Positions 1 through 6,526 of a stretch of 14,354 bases of DNA are shown here, one piece after another. Every line of letters begins with the position of its first letter. Position 1 is the stretch's first letter. The position numbers and the translations under genes were made by a program. A model generated the notes under the pieces. That model was not told where the DNA came from, made no database searches, and was given only the letters and a program-made list of their open reading frames with translations. The stretch comes from Candidatus Coatesiibacteriota bacterium. GTDB taxonomy: Bacteria > RBG-13-66-14 > B26-G2. The DNA is taken from assembly GCA_003647715.1 (NCBI GenBank), contig QMNJ01000025.1, positions 1 to 14,354 on the forward strand, given 5' to 3'.

Positions 1-626
1 ACCTTGCCATAGAACTCAGCCATATCAGTTATATATATCTCACTGAATTCATTCGCAAGGTCTCTGTGGGACCAGATATCATTCTGATAGTCAAACCAGA
101 AGAACCTGCCAACACCACCAAAATAAACCCTATTACCTACTTGCGACACGCTGTAGAGGTCATTGAGTATCGCACCATCCTCGGAGAAGTGGAGTTGCCA
201 GGTATTGAAAATGGTGTTGTATCTCATTGCACCTTCCTCTGTCGCAAACCATATATCATCCCTTGCTAAACAAATATCATTGACATCCATAAAGCGATAG
301 CCGCCGGGAGCATATATGTAGTTTATATCCACATCTGTATTCATATAGCCCACCCCTTCAATGGTTCCATACCACAGTTTATCTGTCATATTATACAGGC
401 ACTGAACACAGTTTCTGCCCAGCCCATCTGCAGAGGTTAGGGTTTTTATATACTTTAGGTCCTTGTTGAGGATTACAATGCCCCCTCCGAATGTTGAGAT
501 ATATACCCTGTCATTATAGACAACAATATCAGTGGGGGATGATGGTGATGTAATATTGACCACCTCAGAGCCGACATTACCGATTAATAGTAGTATAAGC
601 AAAAAGTATTTGATTGCATTTATCAT
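1..626 (-). CDS. Secreted beta-propeller (two-component-regulator-propeller-like) protein, 3' end outside window
   Basis: The minus-strand frame is open from the ATG at 626 to the left edge, giving 208 residues of an unfinished protein. Residues 1-20 form a short charged N-terminus and hydrophobic core (MINAIKYFLLILLLIGNVGS), a likely Sec signal peptide. After it come spaced blade-like motifs: VYISTFGGGIVILN, LWYGTIEGVGYMN and IWFATEEGAMRYN. These match the [IV/LW]-[WF]-x-[AG]-T-xxG-hydrophobic pattern of Reg_prop/ligand-binding sensor propellers. The ATG overlaps the stop of the upstream M23 gene as ATGA, so translation is probably coupled; only a weak GGAAAG precedes it. I infer an exported or periplasmic propeller working with the M23 peptidase. 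In other bacteria such propellers can be fused to histidine kinases or to a C-terminal sorting domain; the missing 3' end would decide this. Confidence 0.75.
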   Translation of the reverse strand, partial: MINAIKYFLLILLLIGNVGSEVVNITSPSSPTDIVVYNDRVYISTFGGGIVILNKDLKYIKTLTSADGLGRNCVQCLYNMTDKLWYGTIEGVGYMNTDVDINYIYAPGGYRFMDVNDICLARDDIWFATEEGAMRYNTIFNTWQLHFSEDGAILNDLYSVSQVGNRVYFGGVGRFFWFDYQNDIWSHRDLANEFSEIYITDMAEFYGK

Positions 627-1270
627 TCTTTCCAGTCGCTTTTCTTAGAAACAATATAGGCAAGCGGGTCTGAAGAGTGGAGGTGAACTACGCCGGGGAA
701 TGGCATATAGTCAATATATTCCACAAACCAGGAGGGTTTCCTCTGTTTCTCTACACTCAGGTCTATCTCAAAGTGGAGGTGAGGTGGTGTCTTTTCTGCG
801 TTGCCTGTGTTTCCCACCGTTGCTATCACCTCGCCCTTCTTAACCTGCTCTCCTGCTATAACGAGATTCTTGTCCATATGCAGGTAATAGGTATATACGC
901 CATTGCCATGGTAGATGGCAATCTTGTTGCCAGGTCCACGATATGGTGTAAAGACCGACATTGTCACTCGCCCATCTGCGGGGGCGACAATTTCTGTTCC
1001 TGTCTCTGCGAACAGGTCACAGCCAAAGTGATTGGGACGAAGTTCACAGCGGAAATCGCTCTTCCCGCTGTCAAGGGCATATTCAGGCGTGCTCTCTTTG
1101 CCTTCCTGAATGGGAAAAACAAATTCAATACCTCGGTATGGTTTATCATCAATTGGTAGAAAGTATATGGGACCATCCTCCTGACTTACCAACAGTTTGT
1201 CAGGTGATGTCTCTGAATATGGTAATGAGATAGATATTAGAAGGTTGATTAATATTAGAAGTAAGAGCAT
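623..1270 (-). CDS. M23 family (LytM-type) metallopeptidase, secreted
   Basis: This 215-residue protein begins with a very hydrophobic signal sequence (about residues 1-18), and residues 75-170 form a complete M23 peptidase core. The zinc ligands are visible as HFGCD (H81, D85) and HLHFE (H164, H166), with a further conserved histidine in YYLHMD (H131). The GxGN and KKGEVIATVGNTGN loops typical of LytM/glucosaminidase-type endopeptidases are present. All catalytic residues are retained, so it should be an active peptidoglycan endopeptidase rather than a degenerate EnvC/NlpD-type activator; it has no LysM or coiled-coil region. The start ATG shares one base with the upstream stop (TAATG), with no separate ribosome binding site, which suggests translational coupling. 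The downstream propeller gene starts inside its stop codon. The exact peptide bond cleaved cannot be read from sequence. Confidence 0.9.
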   Translation of the reverse strand: MLLLLILINLLISISLPYSETSPDKLLVSQEDGPIYFLPIDDKPYRGIEFVFPIQEGKESTPEYALDSGKSDFRCELRPNHFGCDLFAETGTEIVAPADGRVTMSVFTPYRGPGNKIAIYHGNGVYTYYLHMDKNLVIAGEQVKKGEVIATVGNTGNAEKTPPHLHFEIDLSVEKQRKPSWFVEYIDYMPFPGVVHLHSSDPLAYIVSKKSDWKE

Positions 1271-1665
1271 TACAGATTGGTCGCAATCTTCCAGCCCTCT
1301 GGTTCCTTTATCATTGTGAATTCTCTGTCCTCGCCTGCTACCTTGAATTTTACTTTTGCAATCATCTTCACATCTACCACTGTTACATCGCCTTTCTTGA
1401 AGGGCTCCTGTGATGCCTTCAAACTGGATATGAACAGCGACTTCAGCTCTTCGGTAGTTAACTTACCGCCTGCCGGGTTAATATCTACCAGGGCGTCTTG
1501 AGAATAGCACTTTATTGCTCTGTCAAAGTCGCCCTCCTTCATCGCCAAGGCATATTCCTTTATGGTTGTCTCAGGTGTAGCATATGGATTCTCCTCCTCC
1601 GTTTTCTTACAGGATAAGGATAAAAGAAGAGCCATAGCACAGAATAAAATTAAAAATCTCCTCAT
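1270..1665 (-). CDS. Small lipoprotein with NTF2-like/DUF4878-type domain
   Basis: The gene encodes 131 residues from the ATG at 1665. A GTG directly upstream (1668) is possible, but GGAGG stands six bases before the ATG and only three before the GTG, so ATG is preferred. The N-terminus MRRFLILFCAMALLLSLSC ends in a clear lipobox (LSLSC) followed by KKTEEEN, so the mature protein should be acylated on Cys and sorted by the Lol pathway encoded nearby. Residues about 30-131 contain a helix (TTIKEYALAMKEGDFDRAIKCYS) and beta-strand pattern of the NTF2-like/DUF4878 fold, finishing in the strand REFTMIKEPEGWKIATN. Such domains bind small ligands or partners; no catalytic residues are evident and the function is unknown. 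It sits between recR and the M23 peptidase in the same operon and overlaps the latter by one base. Confidence 0.8.
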   Translation of the reverse strand: MRRFLILFCAMALLLSLSCKKTEEENPYATPETTIKEYALAMKEGDFDRAIKCYSQDALVDINPAGGKLTTEELKSLFISSLKASQEPFKKGDVTVVDVKMIAKVKFKVAGEDREFTMIKEPEGWKIATNL

Positions 1666-1733
1666 CACCTACCTCCAAAATGACTATTTATGTATTTTAC
1701 CACATCTTCAATAAGTTCGTCTCTATAACTCCT
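1665..1733 (-). other. Open +1-frame tail after recR, ending in TGATG with the lipoprotein gene
   Basis: Reading one base later than the recR frame, codons stay open through the recR stop and encode RSYRDELIEDVVKY then INSHFGGR, ending in TGA at 1667-1665. That stop overlaps the lipoprotein ATG as TGATG, the same kind of coupling seen at the next two junctions. The peptide is protein-like (amphipathic, charged) rather than low-complexity. No ATG and no good start with a suitable Shine-Dalgarno lies in this frame, so if real it is more likely a C-terminal extension of RecR reached by a frameshift (natural, programmed or sequencing error) than an independent gene. RecR homologues normally end near GRxEL, where this recR also stops, so chance remains quite possible. 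Confidence 0.3.
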
Positions 1734-2325
1734 GCCTTCCCTGGAGGGCGCGCCTGATGGTGGTAGCATCTGCATATTCTATATCCGAACCCACGGGAAG
1801 ACCGTATGCCAGGCGGGTTACCATCACATCACGCTTCTTTATCAGGTCGGCGAGATACATTGATGTAGCATCGCCTTCAACTGATGGGTCCAGGGCGATG
1901 ATAACCTCCTCAATATTGTCGTCTATTCGTTTCATAAGTTCCCCTATCCTCAGGTCTTCAGGTTTTATACCGTCAAGCGGGGATATCAAACCATCAAGAG
2001 AGTGATATAGACCTCTATATTCACCGCTCCTCTCAATAGATAGTATCGCTAAAGGTTCCCTGACTACACATATTTTGGTCCTATCCCTCTTCTCATCTCT
2101 ACATATTTGGCATATCTCGCCTTCAGAGATGTCACCACATAATTTACATCTTGAGAGAGCTGATTTAGCTTTGTTCAGCAAAGCAGAGAACTCATTTATC
2201 CTGCTTGGACCAGAAAGGATTATTGAATACGCAATTCTCTCTGCGCTTCTTAAGCCCACTCCTGGGAACTTACTTATCTCTTTGACCAACTGACCAAGAA
2301 TGCCTCTTGGATATATTACATCCAT
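1723..2325 (-). CDS. recR: Recombination mediator protein RecR
   Basis: At 200 residues this is the usual RecR length with all parts in order. An N-terminal helix-hairpin-helix lies at about residues 18-35 (KFPGVGLRSAERIAYSI). The zinc finger has C60-x2-C63 and C72-x2-C75. A Toprim domain starts near residue 83 (KICVVREPLAILSIERSGEYRGLYHSL), with the acidic VIIALDPSVEGD motif at 141-152, and the C-terminal signature GLPVGSDIEYADATTIRRAL follows. RecR acts in the cytoplasm with RecO (and RecF) to load RecA onto SSB-coated single-stranded DNA gaps. AAGG lies about seven bases before the ATG. The common neighbours dnaX and ybaB are absent; instead it follows tldD by 57 bases and precedes an envelope lipoprotein. 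An open +1 frame continues past its stop (see 1665-1733). Confidence 0.97.
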   Translation of the reverse strand: MDVIYPRGILGQLVKEISKFPGVGLRSAERIAYSIILSGPSRINEFSALLNKAKSALSRCKLCGDISEGEICQICRDEKRDRTKICVVREPLAILSIERSGEYRGLYHSLDGLISPLDGIKPEDLRIGELMKRIDDNIEEVIIALDPSVEGDATSMYLADLIKKRDVMVTRLAYGLPVGSDIEYADATTIRRALQGRQEL

Positions 2326-2382
2326 CCTTAAACCTTATCTCACGGAGGTTTATCCCTGCTCTTTATACCAAGGTATCAGAAT

Positions 2383-3825
2383 TTATTTCTTAACCCCTAT
2401 ACTTATATTTCTAAATCTTGATGGAGATGTGCCGTGACCTACATACATTGTCTGCATTGGTTCGCCTTTACCACAGTTGGGGGTTCCCCACAGTTTCCAG
2501 TGATTTCTATTGCATATAGCATCACAGGAGTTCCAGAAGTTGGTGGTTATACCATAATATACGGGATTCTTGTATATCTCGGTCAGTTTGCCATTCTCAA
2601 TCTTCCAGGCAATCTCGCACCCAAACTGGAAGTTCACTCGCTTGTCGTCAATGGACCACGACTTGTTGGTAGATACGAATATACCGTCGTCTGTATCTGC
2701 TATCAGGTCATCTAATTCCCAGTCCCCTGGCAGAAGATTGATATTGGTCATTCTGATGATGGGCAAACTGTGCCATCCATCAGCCCTCATAGCTCCGTTT
2801 GACCTCCTGCCAATCTTAGGTGCGGTCTCTCTGCTCATCAGGTAGCCGACGAATAATCCATCCTTAACAACATCTGTTCTCTGGGCGGGAACGCCCTCAT
2901 CGTCATAGCCAAAGGTGCCGAGCCCTCCTTTAACAGTGGCGTCTGCAACAATATTGACTATTGGTGAGCCATACTTGAGTTTGTCAAGTTTGTCAGTGGT
3001 CAAAAACGAGGTGCCTGCAAATGACGCTTCCGTTCCGAACACCCTGTCCAGTTCAATGGGGTGACCGCACGATTCGTGAACCTGAAGGGCTAACTGGTTG
3101 CCATCAATGATGATTGTCCCCTTCATCTCCGGGCACTCCTTCGCCTTGAGAAGAGCACATACCTCCGAGGCAATCTTGGGTGCATTTTTGTCTAATTCAA
3201 GCCCCTTAAAATACTCGTAACCAGCGGTGGCAAAATTGCCCCTGAACGAGTTCGGATAGGAGCGCACCTGCATATCGTCTTTACCTATGGCGGTAGCGCT
3301 TATTCCACCACCGCAGTGGCATATCTCCTGCTCAATATAGGCACCATCAAGCGTGGCAAATGTCTTCTTGGTCAGAAAGCCGGTGTAGAAACCCTGGGCA
3401 ATCTTGACATCCTTCTCCTTCTTCATCTCCCTTGTGGCAGAAAGGATGTAGTCAACCTTCTCCTGTATTGGAACGCTGAATGGGTCAATCTCCATAGGTG
3501 TTTTATATTTACCCTTCTGGGGTTTTGTGTCATCAAGCAATACATTTTCTACTTTAGTGAGGGATGATGCGCGGGCGATATCACACGCCTGCTTCGCTAC
3601 CCTCTCCACCTCTTTCTTCTCCAGGCGGTTGGAAGCCGAGAATCCCCAACAGCCATCTACTATGACCCTTATTCCATAACCAATGCTTGATGAGTGCGTA
3701 ATTCCCTCAACCATCTCGTCCTTTACGGTGATGTTCTCCCTTTTGTAGTCCTCAATCCTTATGTCTGCATATGTTGCACCCTCTCTCTTTGCTACCTCAA
3801 GTGCCCATTCTATAATACTTTCCAT
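2383..3825 (-). CDS. tldD: TldD-family zinc metalloprotease
   Basis: This 480-residue protein matches the TldD half of the TldD/TldE (PmbA) system. The N-terminal region has the typical ADIRIEDYKRENITVKDEMVE strand-helix. The active-site motif HESCGH at residues 250-255 fits HExxxH and is followed by PIELDR. The C-terminal third has GCEIAWKIENGKL, the strands around NPVYYGITTNFWNSCD and GTPNCGKGEPMQ, the last containing the likely third (Cys) zinc ligand. In characterised systems TldD is the catalytic subunit and TldE a non-catalytic partner; together they degrade unfolded peptides and process microcin B17 precursor or the DNA-gyrase poison CcdA. No TldE is present in this window. AAGGAG stands eight bases before the ATG at 3825. 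It follows the NIF3-like gene by 26 bases and is co-oriented with recR. Confidence 0.93.
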   Translation of the reverse strand: MESIIEWALEVAKREGATYADIRIEDYKRENITVKDEMVEGITHSSSIGYGIRVIVDGCWGFSASNRLEKKEVERVAKQACDIARASSLTKVENVLLDDTKPQKGKYKTPMEIDPFSVPIQEKVDYILSATREMKKEKDVKIAQGFYTGFLTKKTFATLDGAYIEQEICHCGGGISATAIGKDDMQVRSYPNSFRGNFATAGYEYFKGLELDKNAPKIASEVCALLKAKECPEMKGTIIIDGNQLALQVHESCGHPIELDRVFGTEASFAGTSFLTTDKLDKLKYGSPIVNIVADATVKGGLGTFGYDDEGVPAQRTDVVKDGLFVGYLMSRETAPKIGRRSNGAMRADGWHSLPIIRMTNINLLPGDWELDDLIADTDDGIFVSTNKSWSIDDKRVNFQFGCEIAWKIENGKLTEIYKNPVYYGITTNFWNSCDAICNRNHWKLWGTPNCGKGEPMQTMYVGHGTSPSRFRNISIGVKK

Positions 3826-3851
3826 ATCTTTTACTCCTTGTAAAGTTCCTA

Positions 3852-4832
3852 TTATGTTCTTTCTATCCTTTTGAAGCCGGAGGTTGGTATAATCTTGATT
3901 TTTCCCTTCTTCTGAATCTTGTCTATGAGAAGGTTCATCCCCAGTGAATCTGAAGCCATATGCCCTGCAACTATAACATTGATGTGGTTCTCCTTCGCCT
4001 TCTTTAGGTTCTCCTCCCTTATGTGCATTCCAATGATTGTGCCAATATCTGTCGTCTGTGTTAACTTCTCAAATGCCTCCTTAGAGCCACCCGTTCCCCC
4101 GGTCATATCAATGAACACCTTACCTGCTGATATCTTGTGGTAATTAGTTTCAGCGGGCTTTGACTTGGATAATACAAGCATTCCCGTTCCCAGTTTTTTT
4201 GTATCCTGATACTCTGGTATTGATTCAAGCAGGTCCAGACAGTCACCGACAGTATCGGGCTTCTTCTCATCAAACAGGTTTTGCAGAAAATGTGTAACAT
4301 GGTTGTCTGCAACGGTGTGAGTAGAGAGGAAGGCAAAGCCCATCAGTCCTGCCGCATCAACTGCCCTGGAACTGTTAAATGGTAGAAGCGCTCGCCTCAC
4401 CTCTAAGATTCTTGGCTCTAATATGCCCTCTGCAACATTTATGGGAACACCGTATTTGTGGAGCATCTCTGCCTGCATCTTCATCACATCGTAGAGGTAG
4501 TTTCTGGCAATACCCTGAGGATGGTGAGACCAGATGAGGTTAATCTCCTCACCCCTCTCGTTTAAACGGTCAGCAAGCGTCACCTCGCCCACATCCATAT
4601 CTATGCCTACAAGAGCACTCTTCACATCCATCTCAGGGTCTCCACTCAATATCCTGGTATCGGGGAACGGATTGGTCAATCTCTCTGTGTCGTAGGTCTT
4701 CTTCTCCTTCTCGCTCATCTGATGGTATCTCTTATTCTCTAACTCAAGTTCCTTCTTTACATACTCCTCCCCCCTTGGGTCAACTTTTATGCCCTCCTCA
4801 ACCGCTATCTTGTATATCTCAGATAGTTTCAT
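3852..4832 (-). CDS. Divergent NIF3-like (DUF34-type) metal-binding protein
   Basis: The product is 326 residues from the second of two tandem ATGs. GGAGG is six bases before the ATG at 4832 but only three before the ATG at 4835, so 4832 is preferred. The first part is a charged helical segment (about 1-60) not typical of short NIF3 proteins. After it come SALVGIDM, the metal-site-like SHHPQG (His104-His105, numbered from the upstream ATG), and late in the protein IGMHIREENLKKAK followed by VIVAGHMASDSLGM (His292). These match the HHP and C-terminal AGH-x-(T/S)-(E/D) signatures of NIF3/DUF34, which bind a dinuclear metal centre and whose physiological substrate is mostly unknown. It is the first gene of the minus-strand operon, directly behind a good promoter. 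Identification rests on motif spacing, not on a search; a wider NIF3-superfamily subgroup is possible. Confidence 0.72.
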   Translation of the reverse strand: MKLSEIYKIAVEEGIKVDPRGEEYVKKELELENKRYHQMSEKEKKTYDTERLTNPFPDTRILSGDPEMDVKSALVGIDMDVGEVTLADRLNERGEEINLIWSHHPQGIARNYLYDVMKMQAEMLHKYGVPINVAEGILEPRILEVRRALLPFNSSRAVDAAGLMGFAFLSTHTVADNHVTHFLQNLFDEKKPDTVGDCLDLLESIPEYQDTKKLGTGMLVLSKSKPAETNYHKISAGKVFIDMTGGTGGSKEAFEKLTQTTDIGTIIGMHIREENLKKAKENHINVIVAGHMASDSLGMNLLIDKIQKKGKIKIIPTSGFKRIERT

Positions 4833-4834
4833 CA

Positions 4835-4863
4835 TTTACCTCCATGTGTAGTTAATATATACT
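4835..4863 (+). promoter_or_regulatory. Probable promoter of the GT-C membrane protein gene
   Basis: TTTACC (4835-4840, four of six) and TATACT (4858-4863, five of six) are 17 bases apart on the plus strand. Transcription would start near 4870, about 26 nt ahead of the GTG start at 4896, and the leader contains AAGG six bases before it. The -35 overlaps the start codons of the opposing gene and the -10 overlaps the opposing -10, so the two promoters should compete for polymerase. Confidence 0.45.
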
Positions 4864-4887
4864 AACGAAAGTAATTTTACCAGTCAA
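4859..4887 (-). promoter_or_regulatory. Sigma70-type promoter of the nif3-like/tldD/recR operon
   Basis: On the minus strand, TTGACT (4887-4882, five of six matches to the -35 consensus) is followed after exactly 17 bases by TAGTAT (4864-4859, four of six to the -10). Transcription would start near 4852, leaving a leader of roughly 20 nt that contains the GGAGGTAA ribosome binding site. Its -10 lies on top of the -10 of the divergent promoter for the plus-strand gene. Confidence 0.6.
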
Positions 4888-4895
4888 GGTTAATA

Positions 4896-6461
4896 GTGAA
4901 AGGGATTGGCAATAAGGATTTTTACAGGTATGTCATAATTACAGTCCTTGCTATCAGTTTTTATATCGCGCTCTTCTCTCTTCTCCCTGATAGCAGGGTG
5001 GTTTGTTCACTAAGCGATGATGCATATTACTACCTCCAGATATCCAGGAACATTGCTCTTGGTAATGGTTCCACCTTTGATGGTATAAATTCAACTAATG
5101 GCTATCACCCCCTCTATCTGTTAATTCTTATTCCTATTCATCTTCTTGTCAACTTCAACAGGTTGCTCGCAGTAAGGGCAATATTTATCCTTCAGGGTGC
5201 TCTCTATTTCTTCACTCTTTATATGGTGGTAAAGAAGTTGAAGAGTGAGGTGGGAGTTTTTGGTCTGCTCACTATGGTTATTCTTACTCTCTACCCGAGG
5301 TTCTTTCATATATTGACCGTGGGCATGGAATCTCTTCTCTCGCTCTTGCTATTATCTATGATATGGTTCTATTCGGATGGATTTTTCAAGGGGGAGGGAG
5401 ACCTGAAAGGTGGTTTCGTTCTCGGTATCTTATGCGGGTTGTTGACTCTCTCCCGACTTGAGGTGGGGACGGTAGTGACTGCACTTCTCGTTCTGGTTAT
5501 TCTCATTGTTAGATTCAGAAAGTGGGGTATGAGAGCAATCTCAAGTGCTTTAATAATCCCCCTTCTCTATGTGATTATGGTGATGCCGTTTCTAATCTGG
5601 AACTATATGGTATTCAACCATATATTGACCATCTCCGCTTCGTTGAAGTCCTCATATCCTAATATTGTGTTTAACTGGCGATATATCCTTACCTATCCTG
5701 AGTATTACCTCGGTGTGCTTGTATTTGCTATCTACCTTCTATACTCAGGATGGAGAAGGAGAGGGGGGGAGGTATTAAGGTCTCTCATTTCGGATGCACT
5801 AATAGGAGCCACATGCATTGTATTGTTGTTGTCATTTCTTCTATTCGCCAGGTGGGCACACTTCAGCCACTACTACGCGCCCTGCCTTCTCCCGATTTTC
5901 ATACTTGTTGCGGTCGCTGGCGATTATACAGCGGGGGCTTTTAAGAGAATATTTAGACCGGTGGCGGGTAGAACTATCTTTATTTCACTGTTGGCTATAT
6001 TCGCTATCTCCTCGCAGTATATTGTCCACAGGGATGCATTGAAGACATTCAAGATTGCCAGTTATGAGGGCGCAATGTGGGCTAAGGAAAATACTGATAA
6101 GAAGGCAATATTCGCTATGAAGGATTCAGGAACCTTTGGTTACCTTTCGGGTAGAAGGACTGTTAACCTTGATGGTGTGGTAAATAACTTTGAGTATCAG
6201 GAGCATCTGAAACAGGGCAGGTTAGATGATTACCTGAGTAATATTGGTGTGGACTATATAGTTCAGCATGCCCTCTGGGGCTGTAAGAGATATGTAGATG
6301 TTTATGGCAATGAGACCTATGAGTTATATCTACCCTCCAGATTATGTGCTGGCTACGGCGATAGCTTGATTCTCAGAGAAGAGGATATAGTTTACAAATC
6401 ATCTGATTATATGGACCGCAGTGGCAATATTACCAATCTTGCAATCTGGAGATATAGATAG
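4896..6461 (+). CDS. Multi-pass membrane glycosyltransferase-like protein (GT-C / GT39-ArnT-like)
   Basis: The 521-residue protein starts at GTG with AAGG six bases upstream. A first membrane helix lies at about residues 11-30. It is followed by the extracytoplasmic loop SLSDDAYYYLQISRNIA, with the DD pair at 41-42, and the FDGINSTNGYHPLY motif at 61-74. Acidic residues in this first loop plus the NGxHPLY motif are typical of GT-C polyprenyl-phosphate-sugar-dependent transferases and their relatives. About eight to ten more hydrophobic segments follow, including a VGMES motif typical of this group. The C-terminal ~130 residues (from about 385) form a soluble domain with YEGAMWAKENTDKKAIF and DYIVQHA. 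Donor and acceptor cannot be told; protein or lipid glycosylation at the inner membrane is inferred. No glycan-biosynthesis genes are adjacent. Confidence 0.75.
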   Translation: MKGIGNKDFYRYVIITVLAISFYIALFSLLPDSRVVCSLSDDAYYYLQISRNIALGNGSTFDGINSTNGYHPLYLLILIPIHLLVNFNRLLAVRAIFILQGALYFFTLYMVVKKLKSEVGVFGLLTMVILTLYPRFFHILTVGMESLLSLLLLSMIWFYSDGFFKGEGDLKGGFVLGILCGLLTLSRLEVGTVVTALLVLVILIVRFRKWGMRAISSALIIPLLYVIMVMPFLIWNYMVFNHILTISASLKSSYPNIVFNWRYILTYPEYYLGVLVFAIYLLYSGWRRRGGEVLRSLISDALIGATCIVLLLSFLLFARWAHFSHYYAPCLLPIFILVAVAGDYTAGAFKRIFRPVAGRTIFISLLAIFAISSQYIVHRDALKTFKIASYEGAMWAKENTDKKAIFAMKDSGTFGYLSGRRTVNLDGVVNNFEYQEHLKQGRLDDYLSNIGVDYIVQHALWGCKRYVDVYGNETYELYLPSRLCAGYGDSLILREEDIVYKSSDYMDRSGNITNLAIWRYR

Positions 6462-6506
6462 GTTTTTATACTCCAATCCCTTTGAATATGAAAAGGACCT
6501 CCATTG

Positions 6507-6515
6507 TGTTATAAT
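6507..6515 (+). promoter_or_regulatory. Extended -10 promoter (TGTTATAAT) of lolCD
   Basis: TGT followed by a perfect TATAAT lies in the short gap before lolC. The hexamer ends 11 bases before the ATG at 6527, placing the expected transcription start about five bases before the start codon. No convincing -35 occurs at 16-18 base spacing and no Shine-Dalgarno lies between, so a leaderless or near-leaderless mRNA is implied. The identical nine-base element occurs on the minus strand at 9065-9073 and 10995-11003. Confidence 0.65.
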
Positions 6516-6526
6516 CTGCCGTTGTT

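Noticed and set aside
677..1159. 160-codon open frame on the plus strand opposite the M23 gene
   Set aside because: It lies wholly antisense to a gene with intact catalytic motifs, its translation has no recognisable domain and is Cys/His-rich in a way typical of shadow frames.
2364..2376. ATACC-AA-GGTAT symmetry between tldD and recR
   Set aside because: A two-base loop cannot form a stable hairpin and there is no further support for an operator.
5121..5309. 62-codon minus-strand frame inside the GT-C gene containing a CPYC-like pair
   Set aside because: The Cys pair is by chance; the frame is antisense to conserved membrane-protein sequence and has no ribosome binding site.
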